DNA of 56,693 nt from positions 1-56,693 of the IMG/VR virus record IMGVR_UViG_3300020051_000017, one strand, 5' to 3'. Shown one piece after another: positions 15,605 through 23,518 of the stretch. The position numbers and the translations under genes are program-made. Position 1 is the stretch's first letter; each line of letters starts with the position of its first letter. Source of the stretch: a virus. The notes beneath the pieces were generated by a model. That model was not told the DNA's origin. It searched no databases and saw only the letters and a program-made list of their open reading frames with translations.

Positions 15605-15821
15605 CGAGTATTAACTTTATGTCTTTTCCTGGTCCAGTTTTGCTAGGCAAGTCACCGTATTGATCTACATACCAGCTAATAACAGCTTTGTACCAGTTTT
15701 GACTATTATGGTGTGCTTGTTTATTAAACTGCCAAATATTATTGTTTGTAGCTTGCATTGTACTTAGCGCTCTTGCACTTTCCTTTTGCAATTCTCGAAG
15801 TGTTAAATTACTTGTATCCAA
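15597..15821 (-). CDS. Unknown 74-residue protein coupled to the radical SAM gene
   Basis: The frame begins at a TTG at 15821, because the upstream in-frame codon is a stop; an AGAGG site lies about 10 bases before it. The start overlaps the large fusion gene by 14 bases and the end overlaps the radical SAM gene by 8. The protein has no cysteine. It is helical-looking in the first half and aromatic in the middle (NIWQFNKQAHHNSQNWYK, then SWYVDQYGDLP), ending in a charged tail. I do not recognise it. A small protein placed directly before a radical SAM gene could be a precursor, a recognition partner or an unrelated factor. Confidence 0.65.
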   Translation of the reverse strand: MDTSNLTLRELQKESARALSTMQATNNNIWQFNKQAHHNSQNWYKAVISWYVDQYGDLPSKTGPGKDIKLILDE

Positions 15822-18417
15822 TTAACATAAACCTCTTATATTTTTCAAGTTGTAATTCTCCAGAATATAACAAGTTAGTCATAGGTGCTATACTGTTAAA
15901 TTCTTCAATGTCTTTAACACAGTTTACGTGTTCTTCTATTTCATAATAATTATTACTTTGTAGTATAACTAGCTTACCAGACGGTATCATATTATACCAT
16001 TCTACAAATTTTTCAATATGTTCGCAGCTTGTGTTGATAATAGTATCTGGGCTATCTTTTAATTCTTCAATACTACCATTACTTTTAACTGTATTATAGA
16101 TATGTCTGCTGTAATCGATATCCATAATATCTTTAGTCTGTGCTTTAAATTTCCAGTTATCTAATACTAGCAGTTTATTAAATGTTTCTGCAATAGTCCA
16201 GACAGTAGGATCAATGTCAAAACTGCGAACAGAGTTGAATTTAATATTGTTTTCTACAAACATTGGGATAATTGTTGCATACCAACCGGCGCAAAGATAT
16301 ATAAGACCTAAGTCTAAATCTAAGTCATTTAATGTATCAGTTAACCATTTTTTACTTAACAGTTGACCTCTACTTAAACAGTCTTTATCAAAGTTAGGAA
16401 CTGTTTCGTACAACGTTTTTAATGGTTTTACAAATAAACTGTTAGTATGGTTATCTAAAACTTTCCACAATGAATTTATATCATTGTTAAGAAGTTTAAA
16501 CTCAGACGACACTTCCGGTAATAATCTTGCAAGACTATATAAATTTTTCTCAAGTACTGCTTTACGTAAGTCGTCATCTGCATTTACTAATCTAAAAATG
16601 CTATGTAAATTTTCCTCAAGTACTGCTTTTCTAAGTTCTTCATTATTTGCTAATTTAAAAATACTAGACAAATCTTTATCATTATACATACGGCGTACAT
16701 TTGAAATGTCACCTTCGTATAATAATTCAAATCTATCTAATAAGTCTATTATGTCGTTGTTAGCAGTAGTTGATTCTATGGGAGTTATGTTAGTTTCGTT
16801 ATCAAGTAGCTGCGATGATTGTTTAAATTGCTCTTCTAGCCATTCAAAGTCATTTATTTTTTTAAGAGCTTCAATGTCACCTTGACTTTCTCTTCCGTAA
16901 GCAGTTCCTGCTGTTGCTCCCTTAATAGCCCATTCTCCGTAAGGACGCTCTTTTCCAACTGTTTGCCACACATGTAATCTTTTTTCTGTTTCTTCATTCT
17001 TTTGTCTGTCAATTACTTTACTGCTTAATTTAGCACATTCTCTAAATGCACTACGCCAAGTACTAAACTCGTCTGTATTAAATGCTGTGATGTTGCTTAC
17101 AACTTTAATAGGTTTAAAATGACGACTAATACTTGTAGTCATATCAGGCTTACTTATATCCATGTTAATAGTTAGTGTCCTTGGAAGAAGTTTAATTCCG
17201 CCGTAGCCGTATTCTAAATCATTAATCGGATTTTTACTACGCCAAACTTTCACATATTCTTTTTCATCTACAGGACTTACGTAATCAAAATTAAAGTCGT
17301 CTGTTATTTGTGCATCACCGTCTACAATCCAGATCATTTCTGTAGTACATATCTTTGCAGCTTCAATATGTGCCTGATGAATTCCCTTTACTCCGTCGAC
17401 ACGTTTTGCTCGAGGAAATTTTTCTTTTAAGGCATTATAATTTTCCTCTGCGTTGGACTCGTTATATGTTATCATTACAATATCATATTCTTTTGTAGCT
17501 TCAATTTCGGACTTTAAAAAGTCTTGAACGACCCTGACTGGAGGAATATACATACTCTTAAAGAATTTACTATGACTAGGAAGATACGGATCAATTGGAA
17601 TATCTATACCTAATTCGTTATTAAGCAATGTGCCTAAACGAGAAATTTCTTGCGGAAGCATTTCTTCAGTAATTTTAGAATACTTATCTTCCCACATCTT
17701 ATTAAGATATTCAAAGTCACGTACATTGACAAAGTCCCAATCAGTACAGTTAGTTAAATAACAACCTTCACGAGCACCATAAATTGCCCATAGACCGTTC
17801 TCAACATCTGTTCCAATTGTTTGCCAAATTTTAAGTCGTTCAAAATTTTTCTTATGCACACGTTTCGTAAATTCTTGTCCTGAAAGTTTTTCGCCCTCGT
17901 AAAGACTCATCTTTACACCTTCGCGAAATCCTGCTCTCCAAGCCTGCCACGGTGTTGCATTATTATACACAGAACTATATGTTTTGTTAACTTGTAAATA
18001 TTGTAAATCCCAACAAAAGTCAACTTGTGATTGAGGGTTTGATGATTCTGCATTTTCATGTGTTTTCATGTTTAAAACAATGTGCTTCGGCCAACATTTA
18101 ATTCCGCCGTTGCCGTATGTTAATCCATTTACAATATTATATCCGCTCCAGCTAATTACACAATTTTCTACATCAACATCGTCTCTAAAATGCAACTCTT
18201 CATTAATAAAGTTTTGGTGTACAATATTGTCACCGTCTATAGTAATAAATCGATCAGTTTCACTTAGATTTGCACAAGCCTTGTGTGCAGCGTCACTACC
18301 TTCTACACCATGTACACGTTTTGCCCATGGCACCTTAGTAAGCAAGTCGGCATAATTTTTTTCAGCGTTTGGTTCATCGTAACTCAAATATATAATATCG
18401 TAATCAATAATTTTCAT
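15808..18417 (-). CDS. Tandem glycosyltransferase-methyltransferase fusion
   Basis: An 869-residue multidomain protein. Two copies of a GT-A glycosyltransferase-like domain are visible. The first has YDIIYLSYDEPNAEKNY and a D61-G62-D63 metal/sugar-nucleotide motif. The second has YDIVMITYNESNAEENY and D366-G367-D368. Both also share a GNGGIK or GYGGIK segment and a later WQT/WAI pair. About residues 575-640 hold 22-residue repeats rich in LRKAVLE. The C-terminal 190 residues look like a class I methyltransferase: a GLIYLCAGWYATI loop and SFDIDPTVW as an acidic ribose-binding strand. A good AGGAG site precedes the ATG at 18417. It could build and methylate a glycan on the virion, DNA or a host surface; the target is not shown. 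Confidence 0.8.
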   Translation of the reverse strand: MKIIDYDIIYLSYDEPNAEKNYADLLTKVPWAKRVHGVEGSDAAHKACANLSETDRFITIDGDNIVHQNFINEELHFRDDVDVENCVISWSGYNIVNGLTYGNGGIKCWPKHIVLNMKTHENAESSNPQSQVDFCWDLQYLQVNKTYSSVYNNATPWQAWRAGFREGVKMSLYEGEKLSGQEFTKRVHKKNFERLKIWQTIGTDVENGLWAIYGAREGCYLTNCTDWDFVNVRDFEYLNKMWEDKYSKITEEMLPQEISRLGTLLNNELGIDIPIDPYLPSHSKFFKSMYIPPVRVVQDFLKSEIEATKEYDIVMITYNESNAEENYNALKEKFPRAKRVDGVKGIHQAHIEAAKICTTEMIWIVDGDAQITDDFNFDYVSPVDEKEYVKVWRSKNPINDLEYGYGGIKLLPRTLTINMDISKPDMTTSISRHFKPIKVVSNITAFNTDEFSTWRSAFRECAKLSSKVIDRQKNEETEKRLHVWQTVGKERPYGEWAIKGATAGTAYGRESQGDIEALKKINDFEWLEEQFKQSSQLLDNETNITPIESTTANNDIIDLLDRFELLYEGDISNVRRMYNDKDLSSIFKLANNEELRKAVLEENLHSIFRLVNADDDLRKAVLEKNLYSLARLLPEVSSEFKLLNNDINSLWKVLDNHTNSLFVKPLKTLYETVPNFDKDCLSRGQLLSKKWLTDTLNDLDLDLGLIYLCAGWYATIIPMFVENNIKFNSVRSFDIDPTVWTIAETFNKLLVLDNWKFKAQTKDIMDIDYSRHIYNTVKSNGSIEELKDSPDTIINTSCEHIEKFVEWYNMIPSGKLVILQSNNYYEIEEHVNCVKDIEEFNSIAPMTNLLYSGELQLEKYKRFMLIGYK
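16527..16690 (-). repeat. Imperfect tandem repeats of 66 bp (22 codons) in the fusion gene linker
   Basis: The stretch ctcaagtactgcttt recurs with a period of 66 bases (at 16549 and 16615), followed in each case by similar sequence, and a third partial unit lies before the next gene part. At the protein level the units read LRKAVLEKNLYSLARLL, LRKAVLEENLHSIFRLV and a degenerate SSIFKLANN. This is an in-frame amphipathic helical linker between the glycosyltransferase pair and the methyltransferase domain. Confidence 0.75.
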
Positions 18418-18420
18418 GCA

Positions 18421-18975
18421 TTACTCCTGTACATTATGTATGTGTTTAACATGATGAGAGTTACATAAAAGGCTTACAGACATTTTACTGACTTCTTTAT
18501 TATAACTTTTTAATTTAAGTTCGTTGTGTAATACAACTAATTTTAAATCAACACTTAACGTATCTAGCAATATAAATCTATTAGTAGGATCAACTACGTA
18601 ATAAGTTTTTATAGTGTTATTGCTTTGTGCAAATAAAGAACACAACTCAGAGTCCATAGTATTAGTAATTGTCCAGCTACCATTAGATAAATCTTGATTT
18701 ATAATTATTGCGTTTTCAGCAGTAGATTGTTTAGCAATAATTCCTTTAGGTTGAGTTATGTCTAAAGATAAATCTAAATCTCTTGGAACAATTTGTTTTT
18801 TACCTTTTATTTTTATATTATCAATTACAATGTAATCAAAAAATTGTTTTGTTAAGTTAGAAAATTCTTCATAAGTTTTTAAATCAACTTCAAAATAATT
18901 GGGGCCGAACGAATTATCAATTATATTAGTAACCGAAAGGACGCTTCCACTATCATCGTAATACATGTAAAACAT
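18421..18975 (-). CDS. Unknown protein in the glycosyltransferase operon
   Basis: A 184-residue protein starting at the ATG at 18975 (TAATG overlap with the upstream gene; AGAGGAG site about 9 bases upstream). The alternative ATG at 18996 is less likely. It is rich in Ile, Asn and Asp and looks mostly beta-stranded (YIVIDNIKIKGKKQIV). It lacks catalytic motifs, signal peptide or membrane spans that I can recognise. It might be a structural protein that is the target of the surrounding glycosyltransferases, or a carbohydrate-binding accessory. Neither can be supported beyond location. Confidence 0.7.
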   Translation of the reverse strand: MFYMYYDDSGSVLSVTNIIDNSFGPNYFEVDLKTYEEFSNLTKQFFDYIVIDNIKIKGKKQIVPRDLDLSLDITQPKGIIAKQSTAENAIIINQDLSNGSWTITNTMDSELCSLFAQSNNTIKTYYVVDPTNRFILLDTLSVDLKLVVLHNELKLKSYNKEVSKMSVSLLCNSHHVKHIHNVQE

Positions 18976-19769
18976 TAAACACGCTCCTCTAACCATTTTA
19001 ACATTTCTAAAGTTAAAAACTCATCTTCTACATAATGTAATACACCTGATTGTTTAAAACCGTTAATGTAAATATTATCTCCAAAATCAACTGATAGATC
19101 ATTAGTCCATTTCGAAGGCACTGGTTCTATATTTTGTACATGCGGCTTCATGTGTGTAAATATTAAATTACTAGTATAATCAATATCTAAAATCTTTAAT
19201 GCAATAGCTGCACTAACATCAACACTATTCCACGCTTGCATGCTTAAAGGAGTATACGTTTTATAAAATACTTCCCAATTATTCATTATTACTTCTAGTA
19301 AATTAAAAAATGCTGTTGTATTGCTAGACTTTTTAAATTGATACATGCCAGTATATATGTTTGGTAAATTATTATCGTCAAAAGTCTTTCGATAGTATCT
19401 ACTTGTTACTGTAGTATTTCGGTATGTATTAACTGTTGTTGTAAATGCAAGTTCATTTGTAGAAAAATTAATAGGATCTAATACTAACATATCTGCATCA
19501 AATACTGTAGTATTACTATACGGAGTTAATTGAGATAACTTCCACCTGTTATCAATTTTCCAATTTTTATTTTCCGCTAAATCAACACCAGGTATAGATA
19601 TAACTTGATCAAACACATTTTTATATTTTGACGATATTTTATCGTTGGTTATAATACTAATGTTTGTGTTAGGAGAATGTGAAAGAACACTAAGTGCTAA
19701 TGCATACGCCTGTTCTACATAATTTGTAGTATCATTGTTTTGTGCAAGTACGCATATTCCATTACTCAT
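18975..19769 (-). CDS. GT-A glycosyltransferase-like protein
   Basis: The 264-residue protein has the layout of a small nucleotide-sugar transferase. An N-terminal MSNGICVLAQNN strand is followed by a YVEQAYALALSVL helix, an ISIITND strand and the D91-A-D93 motif in TVFDADMLVL, which would bind the metal and the sugar nucleotide. It is a paralogue of the gene just upstream. The ATG at 19769 has an excellent AAGGAG site 7 bases upstream and overlaps the previous stop in ATGAGTAA. An upstream TTG at 19787 is rejected. It is expressed from the early operon; the acceptor is unknown. Confidence 0.78.
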   Translation of the reverse strand: MSNGICVLAQNNDTTNYVEQAYALALSVLSHSPNTNISIITNDKISSKYKNVFDQVISIPGVDLAENKNWKIDNRWKLSQLTPYSNTTVFDADMLVLDPINFSTNELAFTTTVNTYRNTTVTSRYYRKTFDDNNLPNIYTGMYQFKKSSNTTAFFNLLEVIMNNWEVFYKTYTPLSMQAWNSVDVSAAIALKILDIDYTSNLIFTHMKPHVQNIEPVPSKWTNDLSVDFGDNIYINGFKQSGVLHYVEDEFLTLEMLKWLEERV

Positions 19770-20610
19770 GTGTAAACTCCTTATCAATAAAAGAGTTTAA
19801 ACTAAATTTATTCATTACATGCACTGTTGCATCAGTAAGTTTTACTGGAATGTAATCATACGACTTATGTGCTAAGAGTTTAATAACATTATTATCGACG
19901 TTTACTAATACATCTTGATCAGTTGAAACCCACATATCACTAGGTAATTGTTTAGGCCACTCAGTGCTATTTTCAAATCCTCGCATCATATGTACTGCAA
20001 TACTAAATGCAAAATCATTTCTAAATTTAGTCTCAGTTATATCATACACTGTTCTATAATAATTATAGTTATCTTTAATATGACTCACTAAATCAAATAC
20101 TGTTTTTGCTGCGTTACTTTTTGTAAAATATAATATAGTAGCCCAGTACATAGAAATAGATCTATTACTCACTCTATCAAAACTAGGTTCAACTCCTTGA
20201 TTAATTAGATTATAATGATTAGCAATCATAAAATCTTCAGCAGTATCAAAGCATGATAATAGTTTGTTATTTGAGATTAATAAATCCGTGTCGATTACAA
20301 TTGTTTTATCAAAAGCACTTAACGCATATGCACTATTGCGCGAAGAATTTTTCCATTCTAACCGTTTACTAGAATATAGTCCATCGTTAAATGTTTTGGT
20401 TGCATTATTAGAAGGAGCAGGAACATACGTTACAATATCAATATAATTTTTATAAAAAGGATATGCAGATTCAATGTAATCAACTGCATCTGTAATTAAT
20501 TGTACTGGAAGGTTTAAATATTGTTTTACACGCTTTGCACAATATATTGCTTGTTTTACATAATCAATATTTTTATTATTAAACGCAAAGAGTACTACGC
20601 CGTTGGTCAT
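19762..20610 (-). CDS. GT-A glycosyltransferase-like protein
   Basis: A 282-residue protein related to its downstream neighbour: MTNGVVLFAFNN, a DYVKQAIYCAKRV helix, VQLITDA, and the D107-T-D109 motif in IVIDTDLLI. The middle contains a hydrophobic, Trp-containing acceptor-side region (SMYWATILYFTKS). It overlaps the preceding small gene by 4 bases (ATGA) and the next by 8. Two adjacent paralogues plus the two GT domains in the fusion protein give this operon four glycosyltransferase modules in all. It probably acts in the cytoplasm because no membrane segment is seen. Confidence 0.78.
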   Translation of the reverse strand: MTNGVVLFAFNNKNIDYVKQAIYCAKRVKQYLNLPVQLITDAVDYIESAYPFYKNYIDIVTYVPAPSNNATKTFNDGLYSSKRLEWKNSSRNSAYALSAFDKTIVIDTDLLISNNKLLSCFDTAEDFMIANHYNLINQGVEPSFDRVSNRSISMYWATILYFTKSNAAKTVFDLVSHIKDNYNYYRTVYDITETKFRNDFAFSIAVHMMRGFENSTEWPKQLPSDMWVSTDQDVLVNVDNNVIKLLAHKSYDYIPVKLTDATVHVMNKFSLNSFIDKEFTHE

Positions 20611-20954
20611 AAGTCAACTAATCCTTGAACAGACTTATTCTTTCTAATTGTTTCATAATCAGTGGCGTACTTGTGCGATGCAGATGTGTATACACTTAGT
20701 AATTCTTTTACAAATTCATCAATGTTGCTTATAACAAAAGGAATGTCATTATCGTCTAATACTACTAGACCTTCATCTTGTATCTCTGATAACAAATGAC
20801 AAAAGTTAATTAATTCTCGAGTTACTGTAAACTTATGTCCATGAGTATAATGTACAAGATTCTCCTTATACTGTGCAAGAAAAATACGTTTTTGATTGTT
20901 TTGTGTTTCTAAAAAGTTAGAAAACTCTAATGCTTTAGCTAATCGTTGGTCCAT
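20607..20954 (-). CDS. Unknown small protein, first gene of the early glycosyltransferase operon
   Basis: A 115-residue, mainly helical and charged protein (MDQRLAKALEFSNFLETQNN). It has an AGGAG ribosome-binding site 5 bases before the ATG and a strong sigma70 promoter directly upstream. It overlaps the first glycosyltransferase by 4 bases. Contents include YTHGHKFTVTRELINF and a C-terminal KNKSVQGLVDL. I cannot assign a function. It is soluble-looking and lacks cysteines apart from one near the middle. Its place at the head of the operon suggests that it is strongly expressed. Confidence 0.8.
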   Translation of the reverse strand: MDQRLAKALEFSNFLETQNNQKRIFLAQYKENLVHYTHGHKFTVTRELINFCHLLSEIQDEGLVVLDDNDIPFVISNIDEFVKELLSVYTSASHKYATDYETIRKNKSVQGLVDL

Positions 20955-20975
20955 GGAGACTCCTCATATAGTAGT

Positions 20976-21004
20976 ATTATATACTATATTTTAGAGTCTG
21001 TCAA
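20976..21004 (-). promoter_or_regulatory. Sigma70-type early promoter of the glycosyltransferase/radical SAM operon
   Basis: On the minus strand TTGACA (21004-20999) is separated by exactly 17 bases from TATAAT (20981-20976). Both boxes match consensus. The ATG of the first gene follows 22 bases after the -10 box. This implies that host RNA polymerase can transcribe the eight-gene operon from the beginning of infection. Confidence 0.9.
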
Positions 21005-21010
21005 GTAAAA

Positions 21011-21943
21011 TTAGAAAGTGTTAGAAGCAGTATTAATAGCAACAGTAGGTGCTGCTACTTGGACGTTTGTACCAGTTGGACGAATATAGCTCATTGAACT
21101 TGTTAGTGTACCTTTGACAGTTTCGTCAACTGCTGCCCCAGCTGGACCAGCACCGACTACAGGTTTTACATCGCCGGCATCGTCGTCTCTGTATATCATA
21201 CGAATACGAACACCATTGGTAATAGATCGAGCTTCAATTTGATAGTCGTTTTCTGCGTATGGTGTAGTACCTGTTCGGGCTAAAATATATCTTGCAGTTG
21301 TATCAAGATCATAATATCCATCACTTGTGATTGTTCCGTTAGCTCCTGTTTTAGTAACGTTTACATAATCCATTGTAACAGTACCTACTGTAGACACCAT
21401 TGTTTGCCAGTCTAGAGTTTTTGCTTCAGTTCCAGTGTATGCTAAACTACTTACAAATACAAGTTTGCCGCCCGCATTAAAAAATGCCTTTACATCATTT
21501 GCAGATGCCCAAGTAAAGTTTACATCATGTATCTGAGTACCTTGCCATCCAGATGCTTTAGTTTTACTACTTCCACTAACAGTTGTAAATTGTCCTGTTC
21601 CTAAAGTAAATCTATTGCCTGCATCTTTTATAAAATTAACTACTGTTTCAAGCGCATCATGAACACTCTTAGTTATGTTTTCGCCTACACTAACTGTAAC
21701 AAGTGCGGGATCCGGAGCACTACCGACTTGGTGAGTGTATGCTTTAGTAGCATCAGTTTTAAGTGCATTCCAGGCAGTCGCAGTAATTTTATCACCTGGA
21801 CTTATTGCAGGTGCAGTAATTGCCTGATTGTATCCTGCTGCGGTGGTGCCGGTTCCTGTAGGGGTTCCCATAACAAGGTTAATACCTGATCTTAACGTTG
21901 TATATTCTGCTTCAGTAATTAACTGGCCTACATTTACTGTCAT
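21011..21943 (-). CDS. Probable minor virion structural protein
   Basis: A 310-residue protein, last gene of the structural block. It begins MTVNVGQLITEAEYTTLRSG and repeats related phrases (ITATAWNALKTD, ITKSVHDALETVVNFI), suggesting internal duplication of a short helical unit. A Gly/Thr-rich beta region with SSLAYTGTEAKTLDWQTMV and IRMIYRDDDAG follows. This composition is typical of cyanophage-type structural proteins. A perfect late promoter and a GAGGAA site precede it. It is separated from the early operon by only about 56 bases. Position after the fibre genes suggests a fibre-tip, fibre-assembly or adhesin accessory role (inference). Confidence 0.65.
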   Translation of the reverse strand: MTVNVGQLITEAEYTTLRSGINLVMGTPTGTGTTAAGYNQAITAPAISPGDKITATAWNALKTDATKAYTHQVGSAPDPALVTVSVGENITKSVHDALETVVNFIKDAGNRFTLGTGQFTTVSGSSKTKASGWQGTQIHDVNFTWASANDVKAFFNAGGKLVFVSSLAYTGTEAKTLDWQTMVSTVGTVTMDYVNVTKTGANGTITSDGYYDLDTTARYILARTGTTPYAENDYQIEARSITNGVRIRMIYRDDDAGDVKPVVGAGPAGAAVDETVKGTLTSSMSYIRPTGTNVQVAAPTVAINTASNTF

Positions 21944-21965
21944 GGATATTCCTCTTTATTGTACT

Positions 21966-21973
21966 TATTTATA
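21966..21973 (-). promoter_or_regulatory. T4-type late promoter (TATAAATA)
   Basis: A perfect TATAAATA lies 23 bases before the ATG at 21943 and overlaps the last codons of the upstream fibre gene. It leaves room for the GAGGAA ribosome-binding site. Confidence 0.8.
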
Positions 21974-23480
21974 CTTTTAAAACACACTCAACTAACTTTT
22001 CAGATTCTTCTAAGTTAGATTCTAGAGCAACACCTACTAATGATCCTCCGTTAATTGCTGTACTTGCACAACCGTTATTGTCAACATATACTGCCTGACC
22101 TTTTTTAACAGCGCCAATAACACGAACAGGTAAACGTCCTTTAAGACCGATATACTGGCCTTCTGCGTCACTGTTCATCATAACAGCAGGATCTGTAGAA
22201 ACTACACCGATAGCAATATCGCCTACGTTTGCTGCTTCAACATCATGGTCATCATGAGAGCATACTGTAACTACAGTACCGGGTACTAATTCTTCAGCAG
22301 TTGAATATTTTTCTGCTAAGTCAGCATATCGAGCACTTGTTGCTGTACCTTGGAAAAGTACCGCATTTAAGTTTCCGCTTGCATCACGCACAGCAACGCT
22401 ATTAGCTGTTCCTGTACCGATTGTGTCAACTGCTCCAACTCGTACATTGCCGCCGACGATAAGTGCAGAAGCCTTTTCAGAAGTTCCGTATATATTAGTT
22501 GCATACACTGCACTAAATTTTTCAGTAGCACTACCTATTGCAACATTTTCTACTGTAGTTCCTGTTAATATTCCTGGCTTAACTAAACCAGGTTCTAAAG
22601 TAATAATATTTTTGTTAGTGCCGCCAGTTTGTTTTGTTCTAAAACGAATTTCATCGCCCTGTGCATTTTGGATAACTGCTTGGTTATCGTTTTCTACATA
22701 TAGTTTAAGATCTAAACCTGCGCCAATTGCAATACCTGCATCAGTTTGAAAGTTAGTAATTTCTGTAAATACGCTAGGCTGTCCTGGAGTTGCAGTAACG
22801 TATTCACTTGCAGATTTTCCGTTTAATTTGTCAGCGTTAGACGCAGTACCATAAAAACGTGTCGAATCACTAGTAATTCCGCCCGTTGCGCTAAGAGTAT
22901 TTTTAAGAGTTACACCTGATCGTATTACATCAAACCCTGATATAGCATTTTCAGCATCATTACTGTCAATTGTAAATTCACTTGGACTAATAACAAATAT
23001 TACTTCATCATTAACTGTAGCAGCAATTATGCTTCTACTAACTGCAAGAGTGTCGCGAACTGTTCTACTTTGCATTTGTGTAATGCCAGAACCTGCGTCT
23101 TGTGGACCAATTAGTACAAAATCAGATCCGTTATATGAATATAACTGTTCATTAATTGTATCCCACCAAAAGTCGCCAGTAGCAAGACCTGCCGGAGCAG
23201 TAGCACTAATTTCTGCGCCACCAGTTGTGCGCCACTTTGTACCGTCATTAAATTTTAATTTGCTGTTTGCACTATCAAACCAAATTTGACCTGTAATTGC
23301 CCTCGGAGGCTGATTAGCTCCTGCAAAGTTTTCAAGCAAGAATACAAAATTTTCGTTTTGTATCTCACCGTAGCCTGCATAATTTTTACCAACTAGTTTA
23401 AGATCAGTTGTTTGATCTAATGTACCATCTTGTACAATTGTTAACTGGTTAGTGTTGTATTTGTTAATTGTATACGCCAT
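21969..23480 (-). CDS. Fibre-like protein sharing the N-terminal attachment domain (fibre 3)
   Basis: A 503-residue protein. The first ~220 residues match those of the two upstream genes: GYGEIQNENFVFLLENFAG, then TGQIWFDSANSKLKFNDGT, then GDFWWDTINEQLYSYNGSD, then FYGTASNADKL. This is probably the part anchored to the baseplate or to another fibre. The C-terminal region (YADLAEKYSTAEELVPGTVV, IAIGVVSTDPAVMMNSDA, LPVRVIGAVKKGQAVYVDN) is the peptidase-G2-like module found at the end of many cyanophage fibre proteins. It could act in trimer folding or receptor contact. A GATAAATA late box lies upstream. Confidence 0.75.
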   Translation of the reverse strand: MAYTINKYNTNQLTIVQDGTLDQTTDLKLVGKNYAGYGEIQNENFVFLLENFAGANQPPRAITGQIWFDSANSKLKFNDGTKWRTTGGAEISATAPAGLATGDFWWDTINEQLYSYNGSDFVLIGPQDAGSGITQMQSRTVRDTLAVSRSIIAATVNDEVIFVISPSEFTIDSNDAENAISGFDVIRSGVTLKNTLSATGGITSDSTRFYGTASNADKLNGKSASEYVTATPGQPSVFTEITNFQTDAGIAIGAGLDLKLYVENDNQAVIQNAQGDEIRFRTKQTGGTNKNIITLEPGLVKPGILTGTTVENVAIGSATEKFSAVYATNIYGTSEKASALIVGGNVRVGAVDTIGTGTANSVAVRDASGNLNAVLFQGTATSARYADLAEKYSTAEELVPGTVVTVCSHDDHDVEAANVGDIAIGVVSTDPAVMMNSDAEGQYIGLKGRLPVRVIGAVKKGQAVYVDNNGCASTAINGGSLVGVALESNLEESEKLVECVLKV

Positions 23481-23505
23481 AATTTAAATAACCCCTTGCT
23501 ATTAG

Positions 23506-23513
23506 TATTTATC
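23506..23513 (-). promoter_or_regulatory. Probable late promoter (GATAAATA)
   Basis: The minus-strand octamer GATAAATA fits the NATAAATA consensus and sits 26 bases before the ATG at 23480, at the end of the upstream fibre gene. Confidence 0.65.
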
Positions 23514-23518
23514 GCAAG

